Below are positions 11,101 to 25,490 of a stretch of 64,000 bases of DNA, in pieces. Position 1 is the first letter of the stretch, and every line of letters starts with the position of its first letter. Position numbers and translations under genes: made by a program. Origin of the DNA: Osmia lignaria lignaria (lineage: Eukaryota; Arthropoda; Insecta; Hymenoptera; Megachilidae); assembly GCF_051020975.1 (NCBI RefSeq), contig NW_027478162.1, positions 23,932,001-23,996,000 of the forward strand, written 5' to 3'. Below the pieces are notes generated by a model. It worked only from the letters and a program-made list of their open reading frames with translations, made no database searches and had not been told where the DNA came from.

Positions 11101-13200
11101 TAAAAGTTCCGAAGCCGCACCAACATAATAGAGATACAGAAACACCGTGGCCCCTTTCTTTGAGATAACTCTGCACTATTGCGAGCTGCAAATGCCACTT
11201 CTAGCTTAGCTGTGCAGAAGAAGAACAACAAGAAGAAGAAATATCTCGAAATATGTCCGTCAGGCCCCTTCCCTTGAGATATATCTGCAAATATCTCGGA
11301 AACGAAGCGAGCTATGGCAAAATGTTGAGAGACCTTTTTTGTAGAGAATTAAGTTTCCTACTTTTTATGTTCTACGATATTTTTTGATCAGATGCGTAGT
11401 TCTCGAGATATATCAAGATATTTAAAGGTTCCGAAGCCGCACCAACATAATAGAGATACAGAAACACCGTGGCCCCTTTCTTTGAGATAACTCTGCACTA
11501 TTGAGAGCTGGAAATGCCACTTCCAGTTTAGCTGTGCAGAAGAAGAACAACAAGAAGAAGAAATATCTCGAAATATGTCCGTCAGGCCCCTTCCCTTGAG
11601 ATAAATCTGCAAATATCTCGGAAACGAAGCGAGCTACGGCAAAATGTTAGGAGACCTTTTTTGTAGAGAATTAAGTTTCCTACTTTTTATGTTCTATGAT
11701 ATTTTTTGATCAGATGCGTAGTTCTCGAGATATATCAAGATATTTAAAAGTTCCGAAGCTGCACAAATATAATAGAGGTACAGAAACACCGTGGCCCCTT
11801 TCTTTGAGATAACTCTGCACTATTGCGAGCTGCAAATGCCACTTCTAGCTTAGCTGTGCAGAAGAAGAACAACAAGAAGAAGAAATATCTCGAAATATGT
11901 CCGTCAGGCCCCTTCCCTTGAGATATATCTGCAAATATCTCGGAAACGAAGCGAGCTATGGCAAAATGTTGAGAGACCTTTTTTGTAGAGAATTAAATTT
12001 CCTACTTTTTATGTTCTATGATATTTTTTGATCAGATGCGTAGTTCTCGAGATATATCAAGATATTTAAAAGTTCCGAAGCCGCACCAACATAATAGAGA
12101 TACAGAAACACCGTGGCCCCTTTCTTTGAGATAACTCTGCACTATTGCGAGCTGGAAATGCCACTTCCAGTTTAGCTGTGCAGAAGAAGAACAACAAGAG
12201 GAAGAAATGTCTCGAAATATGTCCGTCAGGCCCCTTCCCTTGAGATAAATCTGCAAATATCTCGGAAACGAAGCGAGCTATGGCAAAATGTTAAGAGACT
12301 TTATTGTAGAGAATTAAGTTTCCTACTTTTTATGTTCTATGATATTTTTTGATCAGATGCGTAGTTCTCGAGATATATCAAGATATTTAAAAGTTCCGAA
12401 GCCGCACCAACATAATAGAGATACAGAAACACCGTGGCCCCTTTCTTTGAGATAACTCTGCACTATTGCGAGCTGCAAATGCCACTTCTAGCTTAGCTGT
12501 GCAGAAGAAGAACAACAAGAAGAAGAAATATCTCGAAATATGTCCGTCAGGCCCCTTCCCTTGAGATATATCTGCAAATATCTCGGAAACGAAGCGAGCT
12601 ATGGCAAAATGTTGAGAGACCTTTTTTGTAGAGAATTAAGTTTCCTACTTTTTATGTTCTACGATATTTTTTGATCAGATGCGTAGTTCTCGAGATATAT
12701 CAAGATATTTAAAGGTTCCGAAGCCGCACCAACATAATAGAGATACAGAAACACCGTGGCCCCTTTCTTTGAGATAACTCTGCACTATTGAGAGCTGGAA
12801 ATGCCACTTCCAGTTTAGCTGTGCAGAAGAAGAACAACAAGAAGAAGAAATATCTCGAAATATGTCCGTCAGGCCCCTTCCCTTGAGATAAATCTGCAAA
12901 TATCTCGGAAACGAAGCGAGCTACGGCAAAATGTTAGGAGACCTTTTTTGTAGAGAATTAAGTTTCCTACTTTTTATGTTCTATGATATTTTTTGATCAG
13001 ATGCGTAGTTCTCGAGATATATCAAGATATTTAAAAGTTCCGAAGCTGCACAAATATAATAGAGGTACAGAAACACCGTGGCCCCTTTCTTTGAGATAAC
13101 TCTGCACTATTGCGAGCTGCAAATGCCACTTCTAGCTTAGCTGTGCAGAAGAAGAACAACAAGAAGAAGAAATATCTCGAAATATGTCCGTCAGGCCCCT
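8104..13200 (+). repeat. Zone with the CTTCTAGCTTAG variant interleaved with other units
   Basis: Nine units between about 8.1 and 13.2 kb carry CTTCTAGC instead of CTTCCAGC (near 8,301, 8,945, 9,267, 9,589, 10,233, 11,199, 11,843, 12,486 and 13,129). I see this change nowhere else in the window. They alternate with units marked by CTATTGAGAGCTGG or by CTGGAAATGCC. The spacing of 644 or 966 bp between many of them shows that small multi-unit blocks were amplified locally. The change also puts a stop in the minus-strand frame. Confidence 0.8.
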
Positions 13201-13542
13201 TCCCTTGAGATATATCTGCAAATATCTCGGAAACGAAGCGAGCTATGGCAAAATGTTGAGAGACCTTTTTTGTAGAGAATTAAATTTCCTACTTTTTATG
13301 TTCTATGATATTTTTTGATCAGATGCGTAGTTCTCGAGATATATCAAGATATTTAAAAGTTCCGAAGCCGCACCAACATAATAGAGATACAGAAACACCG
13401 TGGCCCCTTTCTTTGAGATAACTCTGCACTATTGCGAGCTGGAAATGCCACTTCCAGTTTAGCTGTGCAGAAGAAGAACAACAAGAGGAAGAAATGTCTC
13501 GAAATATGTCCGTCAGGCCCCTTCCCTTGAGATATATCTGCA
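10968..13542 (+). repeat. 1,288-bp (4-unit) higher-order duplication, two tandem copies
   Basis: Copy 1 is about 10,968-12,255 and copy 2 about 12,256-13,542. Shared private variants in the same order are AGAGACTTTAT, TTTAAAGGTTCCG, GCTACGGC with GTTAGGAGACC, GCACAAATATAATAGAGG, AATTAAATTTCC, and AACAAGAGGAAGAAATGTC. Copy 2 is one base shorter because of a lost T near 12,304. A further AGAGACTTTAT near 13,905 suggests the start of another related block. Confidence 0.9.
12304..12305. other. 1-bp deletion (321-bp unit)
   Basis: The sequence reads GACTTTATTGTAG where the matching copy 1,288 bp upstream reads GACTTTATTTGTAG. One T is missing, shifting all later landmarks by -1. It is private to this copy, so it arose after the 4-unit duplication. 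Confidence 0.9.
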
Positions 13543-16500
13543 AATATCTCGGAAACGAAGCGAGCTATGGCAAAATGTTAAGAGACCTTTTTTGTAGAGA
13601 ATTAAGTTTCCTACTTTTTATGTTCTATGATATTTTTTGATCAGATGCGTAGTTCTCGAGATATATCAAGATATTTAAAAGTTCCGAAGCCGCACCAACA
13701 TAATAGAGATACAGAAACACCGTGGCCCCTTTCTTTGAGATAACTCTGCACTATTGCGAGCTGCAAATGCCACTTCCAGCTTAGCTGTGCAGAAGAAGAA
13801 CAACAAGAAGAAGAAATATCTCGAAATATGTCCGTCAGGCCCCTTCCCTTGAGATAAATCTGCAAATATCTCGGAAACGAAGCGAGCTATGGCAAAATGT
13901 TAAGAGACTTTATTTGTAGAGAATTAAGTTTCCTACTTTTTATGTTCTATGATATTATTTGATCAGATGCGTAGTTCTCGAGATATATCAAGATATTTAA
14001 AAGTTCCGAAGCCGCACCAACATAATAGAAATACAGAAACACCGTGGCCCCTTTCTTTGAGATAACTCTGCACTATTGCGAGCTGTAAATGCCACGTCCA
14101 GCTTAGCTGTGCAGAAGAAGAACAACAAGAAGAAGAAATATCTCGAAATATGTCCGTCAGGCCCCTTCCCTTGAGATATATCTGCAAATATCTCGGAAAC
14201 GAAGCGAGCTATGTTAAAATGTTAAGAGACCTTTTTTGTAGAGAATTAAGTTTCCTACTTTTTATGTTCTATGATATTTTTCGATCAGATGCGTAGTTCT
14301 CGAGATATATCAAGATATTTAAAAGTTCCGAAGCCGCACCAACATAATAGAGATACAGAAACACCGTGGCCCCTTTCTTTGAGATAACTCTGCACTATTG
14401 CGAGCTGTAAATGCCACGTCCAGCTTAGCTGTGCAGAAGAAGAACAACAAGAAGAAGAAATATCTCGAAATATGTCCGTCAGGCCCCTTCCCTTGAGATA
14501 AATCTGCAAATATCTCGGAAACGAAGCGAGCTATGGCAAAATGTTAAGAGACCTTTTTTGTAGAGAATTATGTTTCCTACAATTTACGTTCTATGATATT
14601 TTTTGATCAGTATCGCAGTTTTCGAGATATATCGAGATATTTAAAAGTTCCGAAGCCGCACCAACATAATAGAGATACAGAAACAGCGTGGCCCCTTTCT
14701 TTGATATAACTCTGCACTATTGCGAGCTGCAAATGCCACTTCCAGCTTAGCTGTGCAGAAGAAGAACAACAAGAAGAAGAAATATCTCGAAATATGTCCG
14801 TCAGGCCCCTTCCCTTGAGATATATCTGCAAATATCTCGGAAACGAAGCGAGCTATGTTAAAATGTTAAGAGACCTTTTTTGTAGAGAATTAAGTTTCCT
14901 ACTTTTTATGTTCTATGATATTTTTTGATCAGATGCGTAGTTCTCGAGATATATCAAGATATTTAAAAGTTCCGAAGCCGCACCAACATAATAGAGATAC
15001 AGAAACACCGCGGCCCCTTTCTTTCAGATAACTCTGCACTATTGCGAGCTGGAAATGCCACTTCCAGTTTAGCTGTGCAGAAGAAGAACAACAAGAAGCA
15101 GAAATATCTCGAAATATGTCCGTCAGGCCCCTTCCCTTGAGATATATCGGCAAATATCTCGGAAACGAAGCGAGCTATGGTAAAATGTTAAGAGACCTTT
15201 TTTGTAGAGAATTATGTTTCCTACATGTTATGCTCTATGATATTTTTTGATCAGAAGCGTAGTTTTCGAGATATATCGAGATATTTAAAAGTTCCGAAGC
15301 CGCACCAACATAATAGAGATACAGAAACACCGTGGCCCCTTTCTTTGAGATAACTCTGCACTATTGCGAGCTGTAAATGCCACGTCCAGCTTAGCTGTGC
15401 AGAAGAAGAACAACAAGAAGAAGAAATATCTCGAAATATGTCCGTCAGGCCCCTTCCCTTGAGATAAATCTGCAAATATCTCGGAAACGAAGCGAGCTAT
15501 GGCAAAATGTGAAGAGACCTTTTTTGTAGAGAATTAAGTTTCCTACTTTTTATGTTCTATGATATTTTTTGATCAGATGCGGAGTTCTCGAGATGTATCA
15601 AGATATTTAAAAGTTCCGAAGCCGCACCAACATAATAGAGATACAGAAACACCGCGGCCCCTTTCTTTGAGATAACTCTGCACTATTGCGAGCTGCAAAT
15701 GCCACTTCCAGTTTAGCTGTGCAGAAGAAGAACAACAAGAAGAAGAAATATCTCGAAATATGTCCGTCAGGCCCCTTCCCTTGAGATAAATCTGCAAATA
15801 TCTCGGAAACGAAGCGAGCTATGGCAAAATGTTAAGAGACCTTTTTTGTAGAGAATTATGTTCCCTACAATTTACGTTCTATGATATTTTTTGATCAGAA
15901 GCGTAGTTTTCGAGATATATCGAGATATTTAAAAGATCCGAAGCCGCACCAACATAATAGAGATACAGAAACACCGTGGCCCCTTTCTTTGAGATCACTC
16001 TGCTCTATTGCGAGCTGCAAATGCCACTTCCAGCTTAGCTGTGCAGAAGAAGAACAACAAGAAGAAGAAGTATTTCGAAATATGTCCGTCAGGCCCCTTC
16101 CTTTGAGATAAATCTGCAAATATCTCGGAAACGAAGCGAGTTACGGCAAAATGTTAAGAGACCTTTTTTGTAGAAAATTAGGTTTCCTACTTTTTATGTT
16201 CTATGATATTTTTTGATCAGACGCGTAGTTCTCGAGATATATCAAGATATTTAAAAGTTCCGAAGCCGCACCAACATAATAGAGATACAGAAACACCGTG
16301 GCCCCTTTCTTTGAGATAACTCTGCACTATTGCGCGCTGCAAATGCCACTTCCAGCTTAGCTGTGCAGAAGAAGAACAACAAGAAGAAGAAATATCTCGA
16401 AATATGTCCGTCAGGCCCCTTCCCTTGAGATAAATCTGCAAATATCTCGGAAACGAAGCGAGCTATGGCAAAATGTTGAGAGACCTTTTTTGTACAGAAT

Positions 16501-17085
16501 TAAGTTTCCTACCTTTTATGTTCTATGATATTTTTTGATCAGATGCGTAGTTCTCGAGATATATCAAGATATTTAAAAGTTCCGAAGCCGCACCAACATA
16601 ATAGAGATACAGAAACACCATGGCCCCTTTCTTTGAGATAACTCTGCACTATTGCGAGCTGGAAATGCCACTTCCAGTTTAGCTGTGCAGAAGAAGAACA
16701 ACAAGAAGAAGAAATATATCGAAATATGTCCGTCAGGCCCCTTCCCTTGAGATATATCTGCAAATATCTCGGAAACGAAACGAGCTATGGCAAAATCTTA
16801 AGAGACCTTATTTGTAGAGAATTAAGTTTCCTGCTTTTTATGTTCTAGGATATTTTTTGATCAGATGCGTAGTTCTCGAGATATATCAAGATATTTAAAA
16901 GTTACGAAGCCGCACCAACATAATAGAGATACAGAAACACCGTGGCCCCTTCCTTTCAGATAACTCTGCACTATTGCGAGCTGGAAATGCCACTTCCAGT
17001 ATAGCTGTGCAGAAGAAGAACAACAAGAAGAAGAAATATCTCGAAATATGTCCGTCAGGCCCCTTCCCTTGAGATATATCTGCAA

Positions 17086-17730
17086 ATATCTCGGAAACGA
17101 AGCGAGCTATGGCAAAATGTTAAGAGACCTTTTTTGTAGAGAATTAAGTTTCCTACTTTTTATGTTCTATGATACTTTTTGATCAGATGCGTAGTTCTCG
17201 AGATATATCAAGATATTTAAAAGTTCCGAAGCCGCACCAACATAATAGAGATACAGAAACACCGTGGCCCCTTTCTTTGAGATAACTCTGCACTATTGCG
17301 AGCTGGAAATGCCACTTCCAGTTTAGCTGTGCAGAAGAAGAACAACAAGAAGAAGAAATATCTCGAAATATGTCCGTCAGGCCCCTTCCCTTGAGATATA
17401 TCTGCAAATATCTCGGAAACGAAGCGAGCTATGGCAAAATGTTAAGAGACCTTTTTTGTAGAGAATTAAGTTTCCTACTTTTTATGTTCTATGATACTTT
17501 TTGATCAGATGCGTAGTTCTCGAGATATATCAAGATATTTAAAAGTTCCGAAGCCGCACCAACATAATAGAGATACAGAAACACCGTGGCCCCTTTCTTT
17601 GAGATAACTCTGCACTATTGCGAGCTGGAAATGCCACTTCCAGTTTGGCTGTGCAGAAGAAGAACAACAAGAAGAAGAAATATCTCGAAATATGTCCGTC
17701 AGGCCCCTTCCCTTGAGATATATCTGCAAA
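17086..17730 (+). repeat. Adjacent near-identical unit pair
   Basis: Two neighbouring units share GATACTTTTTGATC (near 17,172 and 17,494) and are otherwise almost identical, unlike their flanks. This indicates a single-unit tandem duplication. The second copy carries TTTGGCTGTG near 17,644. Confidence 0.7.
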
Positions 17731-20399
17731 TATCTCGGAAACCAAACGAGCTATGGCAAAATCTTAAGAGACCTTTTTTGTAGAAAATTATGTTTCCTAC
17801 AATTTATGTTCTATGATATTTTTTGATCAGAAGCGTAGTTTTCGAGATATATCGAGATATTTAAAAGTTCCGAAGCCGCACCAACATAATAGAGATACAG
17901 AAACACCGTGGCCCCTTTCTTTGAGATAACTCTGCACTAGTGCGAGCCGCAAATGCCACTTCCAGCTTAGCTGTGCAGAAGAAGAACAACAAGAAGAAGA
18001 AATATCTCGAAATATGTCCGTCAGGCCCCTTCCCTCGAGATAAATCTGCACATATCTCGGAAACGAAGCGAGCTATGGCAAAATGTTAAGAGACCTTTTT
18101 TGTAGAGAATTAAGTGTCCTACTTTTTATGTTCTATGCTATTTTTTGATCAGATGCGTAGTTCTCGAGATATATCAAGATATTTAAAAGTTCCGAAGCCG
18201 CACCAACATAATAGAGATACAGAAACACCGTGGCCCCTTTCTTTCATATAACTCTGCACTATTGCGAGCTGCAAATGCCACTTCCAGCTTAGCTGTGCAG
18301 AAGAAGAACAACAAGAAGAAGAAATATCTCGAAATATGTCCGTCAGGCCCCTTCCCTTGAGATAAATCTGCAAATATCTCGGAAACGAAGCGAGCTATGG
18401 CAAAATGTTAAGAGACCTTTTTTGTAGAGAATTAAGTTTCCTACTTTTTATGTTCTATGATATTTTTTGATCAGATGCGTAGTTCTCGAGATATATCAAG
18501 ATATTTAAAAGTTCCGAAGCCGCACCAACATAATAGAGGTACAGAAACACCGTGGCCCCTTTCTTTGAGATAACTCTGCACTATTGCGAGCTGGAAATGC
18601 CACTTCCAGTTTAGCTGTGCAGAAGAAGAACAACAAGAAGAAGAAATATCCCGAAATATGTCCGTCAGGCCCCTTCCCTCGAGATAAATCTGCAAATATC
18701 TCGGAAACGAAGCGAGCTATGGCAAAATGTTAAGAGACCTTTTTTGTAGAGAATTAAGTTTCCTACTTTTTATGTTCTATGATATTTTTTGAGCAGATGC
18801 GTAGTTCTCGAGATATATCAAGATATTTAAAAGTTCCGAAGCCGCACCAACATAATAGAGATACAGAAACACCGTGGCCCCTTTCTTTGAGATAACTCTG
18901 CACTATTGCGAGCTGCAAATGCCACTTCCAGCTTAGCTGTGCAGAAGAAGAACAACAAGAAGAAGAAATATCTCGAAATATGTCCGTCAGGCCCCTTCCC
19001 TCGAGATAAATCTGCAAATATCTCGGAAACGAAGCGAGCTATGGCAAAATGTTAAGAGACCTTTTTTGTAGAGAATTAAGTTTCCTACTTTTTATGTTCT
19101 ATGCTATTTTTTGATCAGATGCGTAGTTCTCGAGATATATCAAGATATTTAAAAGTTCCGAAGCCGCACCAACATAATAGAGATACAGAAACACCGTGGC
19201 CCCTTTCTTTCAGATAACTCTGCACTATTGCGAGCTGCAAATGCCACTTCCAGCTTAGCTGTGCAGAAGAAGAACAACAAGAAGAAGAAATATCTCGAAA
19301 TATGTCCGTCAGGCCCCTTCCCTTGAGATAAATCTGCAAATATCTCGGAAACGAAGCGAGCTATGGCAAAATGTTAAGAGACCTTATTTGTAGAGAATTA
19401 AGTTTCCTACTTTTTATGTTCTATGATATTTTTTGATCAGATGGGTAGTTCTCGAGATATATCAAGATATTTAAAAGTTCCGAAGCCGCACCAACATAAT
19501 AGAGATACAGAAACACCGTGGCCCCTTTCTTTCAGATAACTCTGCACTATTGCGAGCTGGAAATGCCACTTCCAGTTTAGCTGTGCAGAAGAAGAACAAC
19601 AAGAAGAAGAAATATCTCGAAATATGTCCGTCAGGCCCCTTCCCTTGAGATATATCTGCAAATATCTCGGAAACGAAGCGAGCTATGGCAAAATGTTAAG
19701 AGACCTTTCTTGTAGAGAATTAAGTTTCCTACTTTTTATGTTCTATGATATTATTTGATCAGATGCGTAGTTCTCGAGATATATCAAGATATTTAAAAGT
19801 TCCGAAGCCGCACCAACATAATAGAGATACAGAAACACCGTGGCCCCTTCCTTTGAGATAGCTCTGCACTATTGCGAGCTGCAAATGCCACTTCCAGCTT
19901 AGCTGTGCAGAAGAAGAACAACAAGAAGAAGAAATATCTCGAAATATGTCCGTCAGACCCCTTCCCTTGAGATAAATCTGCAAATATCTCGGAAACGAAG
20001 CGAGCTATGGCAAAATGTTAAGAGACCTTATTTGTAGAGAATTAAGTTTCCTACTTTTTATGTTCTATGATATTATTTGATCAGATGCGTAGTTCTCGAG
20101 ATGTATCGAGATATTTAAAAGTTCCGAAGCCGCACCAACATAATAGAGATACAGAAACACCGTGGCCCCTTTCTTCGAGATAACTCTGCACTATTGCGAG
20201 CTGCAAATGCCACTTCCAGCTTAGCTGTGCAGAAGAAGAACAACAAGAAGAAGAAATATCTCGAAATATGTCCGTCAGGCCCCTTCCCTCGAGATAAATC
20301 TGCAAATATCTCGGGAACGAAGCGAGCTATGGCAAAATGTTAAGAGACCTTTTTTGTAGAGAATTAAGTTTCCTACTTTTTATGTTCTATGATATTTTT

Positions 20400-22590
20400 T
20401 GATCAGATGCGTAGTTCTCGAGATATATCAAGATATTTAAAAGTTCCGAAGTCGCACCAACATAATAGAGATACAGAAACACCGTGGCCCCTTTCTTTGA
20501 GATAACTCTGCACTATTGCGAGCTGCAAATGCCACTTCCAGCTTAGCTGTGCAGAAGAAGAACAACAAGAAGAAGAAATATCTCGAAATATGTCCGTCAG
20601 GCCCCTTCCCTTGAGATAAATCTGCACATATCTCGGAAACGAAGCGAGCTATGGCAAAATGTTAAGAGACCTTTTTTGGAGAGAATTAAGTTTCCTACTA
20701 TTTATGTTCTATGATACTTTTTGATCAGATGCGTAGTTCTCGAGATATATCAAGATATTTAAAAGTTCCGAAGCCGCACCAACATAATAGAGATACAGAA
20801 ACACCGTGGCCCCTTTCTTTGAGATAACTCTGCACTATTGCGAGCTGGAAATGCCACTTCCAGTTTAGCTGTGCAGAAGAAGAACAACAAGAAGAAGAAA
20901 TATCTCGAAATATGTCCGTCAGGCCCCTTCCCTTGAGATATATCTGCAAATATCTCGGAAACGAAACGAGCTATGGCAAAATCTTAAGAGACCTTTTTTG
21001 TAGAGAATTATGTTTCCTACAATCTATGTTCTATGATATTTTTTGATCAGAAGCGTAGTTTTCGAGATATATCGAGATATTTAAAAGTTCCGAAGCCGCA
21101 CCAACATAATAGAGATACAGAAACACCGTGGCCCCTTTCTTTGAGATAACTCTGCACTAGTGCGAGCCGCAAATTCCACTTCCAGCTTAGCTGTGCAGAA
21201 GAAGAACAACAAGAAGAAGAAATATCTCGAAATATGTCCGTCAGGCCCCTTCCCTCGAGATAAATCTGCAAATATCTCGGAAACGAAGCGAGCTATGGCA
21301 AAATGTTAAGAGACCTTTTTTGTAGAGAATTAAGTTTCCTACTTTTTATGTTCTATGATATTTTTTGATCAGATGCGTAGTTCTCGAGATATATCAAGAT
21401 ATTTAAAAGTTCCGAAGCCGCACCAACATAATAGAGATACAGAAACACCGTGGCCCCTTTCTTTGAGATAACTCTGCACTATTGCGAGCTGCAAATGCCA
21501 CTTCCAGCTTAGCTGTGCAGAAGAAGAACAACAAGAAGAAGAAATATCTCGAAATATGTCCGTCAGTCCCCTTCCCTTGAGAGAAATCTGCAAATATCTC
21601 GGAAACGAAGCGAGCTATGGCAAAATGTTAAGAGACCTTATTTGTAGAGAACTAAGTTTCCTACTTTTCATGGTCTATGATATTTTTTGATCAGATGCGT
21701 AGTTCTCGAGATATATCAAGATATTTAAAAGTTCCGAAGTCGCACCAACATAATAGAGATACAGAAACACCGTGGCCCCTTTCTTTGAGATAACTCTGCA
21801 CTATTGCGAGCTGCAAATGCCACTTCCAGCTTAGCTGTGCAGAAGAAGAACAACAAGAAGAAGAAATATCTCGAAATATGTCCGTCAGGCCCCTTCCCTT
21901 GAGATAAATCTGCACATATCTCGGAAACGAAGCGAGCTATGGCAAAATGTTAAGAGACCTTTTTTGGAGAGAATTAAGTTTCCTACTTTTTATGTTCTAT
22001 GATATTTTTTGATCAGATGCGTAGTTCTCGAGATATATCCAGATATTTAAAAGTTCCAAAGCGGCACCAACATAATAGAGATACAGAAACACCGTGGCCC
22101 CTTTCTTTGAGATAACTCTGCACTATTGCGAGCTGGAAATGCCACTTCCAGTTTAGCTGTGCAGAAGAAGAACAACAAGAAGAAGAAATATCTCGAAATA
22201 TGTCCGTCAGGCTCCTTCCTTTGAGATATATCTGCAAATATCTCGGAAACGAAACGAGCTATGGCAAAATCTTAAGAGACCTTTTTTGTAGAGAATTATG
22301 TTTCCTACAATTTATGTTCTATGATATTTTTTGATCAGAACCGTAGTTTTCGAGATACATCGAGATATTTAAAAGTTCCGAAGCCGCACCAACATAATAG
22401 AGATACAGAAACACCGTGGCCCCTTTCTTCGAGATAACTCTGCACTAGTGCGAGCCGCAAATGCCGCTTCCAGCTTAGCTGTGCAGAAGAAGAAAAACAA
22501 GAAGAAGAAATATCTCGAAATATGTCCGTCAGGCCCCTTCCCTCGAGATAAATCTGCAAATATCTCGGAAACGAAGCGAGCTATGGCAAA
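20400..22590 (+). repeat. 1,288-bp-spaced higher-order duplication, older
   Basis: Three-unit blocks starting near 20,400 and 21,690 share GAAGTCGCACC (20,449 and 21,737), TGCACATATCTCGG, TTTTTTGGAGAG, GAAACGAAACGAGC with AAAATCTTAAG, and then GCACTAGTGC in the same order. Unlike the cleaner duplications, the copies also differ at several places, for example GATACTTTTT against GATATTTTTT and CAAGCGGCACC only in the second region. This one is therefore probably older or partly converted. Confidence 0.75.
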
Positions 22591-22656
22591 ATGTTAAGAG
22601 ACCTTTTTTGTAGAGAATTAAGTTTCCTACTTTTTATCTTTTATGATATTTTTTGA

Positions 22657-25490
22657 TCAGATGCGTAGTTCTCGAGATATATCAAGATATTTAAAAGTTC
22701 CGAAGCCGCACCAACATAATAGAGATACAGAAACACCGTGGCCCCTTTCTTTGAGATAACTCTGCACTATTGCGAGCTGCAAATGCCACTTCCAGCTTAG
22801 CTGTGCAGAAGAAGAACAACAAGAAGAAGAAATATCTCGAAATATGTCCGTCAGGCCCCTTCCCTTGAGATAAATCTGCAAATATCTCGGAAACGAAGCG
22901 AGCTATGGCAAAATGTTAAGAGACCTTATTTGTAGAGAATTAAGTTTCCTACTTTTTATGTTCTATGATATTATTTGATCAGATCCGTAGTTCTCGAGAT
23001 ATATCAAGATATTTAAAAGTTCCGAAGCCGCACCAACATAATAGAGATACAGAAACACCGTGGCCCCTTTCTTTGAGATAACTCTGCACTATTGCGAGGC
23101 GCAAATGCCACTTCCAGCTTAGCTGTGCAGAAGAAGAACAACAAGAAGAAGAAATATCTCGAAATATGTCCGTCAGGCCCCTTCCCTCGAGATAAATCTG
23201 CAAATATCTCGGAAACGAAGCGAGCTATCGCAAAATGTTAAGAGACCTTTTTTGTAGAGAATTAAGTTTCCTACTTTTTATGTTCTATGATATTTTTTGA
23301 TCAGATGCGTAGTTCTCGAGATATATCAAGATATTTAAAAGTTCCGAAGCCGCACCAACATAATAGAGATACAGAAACACCGTGGCCCCTTTCTTTGAGA
23401 TAACTCTGCACTATTGCGAGCTGGAAATGCCACTTCCAGTTTAGCTGTGCAGAAGAAGAACAACAAGAAGAAGAAATATCTCGAAATATGTCCGTCAGGC
23501 CCCATCCCTTGAGATATATCTGCAAATATCTCGGAAACGAAACGAGCTATGGCAAAATCTTAAGAGAGCTTTTTTGTAGAGAATTATGTTTCCTACAATT
23601 TATGTTCTATGATATTTTTTGATCAGAAGCGTAGTTTTCGAGATATATCGAGATATTTAAAAGTTCCGAAGCCGCACCAACATAATAGAGATACAGAAAC
23701 ACCGTGGCCCCTTTCTTTGAGATAACTCTGCACTATTGCGAGCTGCAAATGCCACTTCCAGCTTAGCTGTGCAGAGGAAGAACAACAAGAAGAAGAAATA
23801 TCTCGAAATATGTCCGTCAGGCCAGTTCCTTTGAGCTGAATCTGCAAATATCTCGGAAACGAAGCGAGCTATGGCAAAATGTTAAGAGACGTTTTTTGTA
23901 GAGAATTATGTTTCCTACAATTTATGTTCTATGATATTTTTTGATCAGAAGCGTAGTTTTCGAGATATATCGAGATATTTAAAAGTTCCGAAGCCGCACC
24001 AACATAATAGAGATACAGAAACACCGTGGCCCCTTTCTTTGAGATAACTCTGCACTATTGCGAGCTGTAAATGCCACTTCCAGCTTAGCTGTGCAGAAGA
24101 AGAACAACAAGAAGAAGAAATATCTCGAAATATGTCCGTCAGGCCCCTTCCCTTGAGATATATCTGCAAATATCTCGGAAACGAAGCGAGCTATGGCAAA
24201 ATGTTAAGAGACCTTTTTTGTAGAGAATTATGTTTCCTACAATTTATGTTCTATGATATTTTTTGATCAGAAGCGTAGTTTTCGAGATATATCGAGATAT
24301 TTAAAAGTTCCGAAGCCGCACCAACATAATAGAGATACAGAAACACCGTGGCCCCTTTCTTTGAGGTAACTCTGCACTAGTGCGAGCCGCAAATGCCACT
24401 TCCAGCTTAGCTGTGCAGAAGAAGAACAACAAGAAGAAGAAATATCTCGAAATATGTCCGTCAGGACCCTTCCCTTGAGATATATCTGCAAATATCTCGG
24501 AAACGAAGCGAGCTATGGCAAAATGTTAAGAGACCTTTTTTGTAGAGAATTAAGTTTCCTACTTTTTATGTTCTATGATATTTTTGGATCAGATGCGTAG
24601 TTCTCGAGATATATCAAGATATTTAAAAGTTCCGAAGCCGCACCAACATAATAGAGATACAGAAACACCGTGGCCCCTTTCTTTGAGATAACTCTGCACT
24701 ATTGCGAGCTGTAAACGCCACTTCCAGCTTAGCTGTGCAGAAGAAGAACAACAAGAAGAAGAAATATCTCGAAATATGTCCGTCAGGCCCCTTCCCTTGA
24801 GATATATCTGCAAATATCTCGGAAACGAAGCGAGCTATGGCAAAATGTTAAGAGACCTTTTTTGTAGAGAATTAAGTTTCCTACTTTTTATGTTCTATGA
24901 TATTTTTTGATCAGATGCGTAGTTCTCGAGATATGTCAAGATATTTAAAAGTTCCGAAGCCGCACCAACATAATAGAGATACAGAAACACCGTGGCCCCT
25001 TTCTTTGAGATAACTCTGCACTATTGCGAGCTGCAAATGCCACTTCCAGCTTAGCTGTGCAGAAGAAGAACAACAAGAAGAAGAAATATCTCGAAATATG
25101 TCCGTCAGGCCCCTTCCCTTGAGATAAATCTGCAAATATCTCGGAAACGAAGCGAGCTATGGCAAAATGTTAGGAGACCTTATTTGTAGAGAATTAAGTT
25201 TCCTACTTTTTATGTTCTATGATATTATTTGATCAGATCCGTAGTTCTCGAGATATATCAAGATATTTAAAAGTTCCGAAGCCGCACCAACATAATAGAG
25301 ATACAGAAACACCGTGGCCCCTTTCTTTGAGATAACTCTGCACTATTGCGAGGCGCAAATGCCACTTCCAGCTTAGCTGTGCAGAAGAAGAACAACAAGA
25401 AGAAGAAATATCTCGAAATATGTCCGTCAGGCCCCTTCCCTCGAGATAAATCTGCAAATATCTCGGAAACGAAGCGAGCTATCGCAAAAT
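22657..25490 (+). repeat. 2,254-bp (7-unit) offset duplication
   Basis: The segment at about 22.66-23.24 kb recurs at about 24.91-25.49 kb with the same private variants: GATCCGTAG, GCGAGGCGCAAATG, and CTATCGCAAAATG. Immediately after the second copy the sequence switches to a different offset: AGAGAGCTTTTTT near 25,495 matches 23,567, six units upstream. That switch is a crossover-like junction. Confidence 0.8.

Noticed and set aside
15881..16111. Plus-strand open frames (also 17,586-17,783 and 48,280-48,516)
   Set aside because: They exist only where single substitutions or the 1-bp deletion near 48,362 remove a stop in the repeat; neighbouring units lack them.
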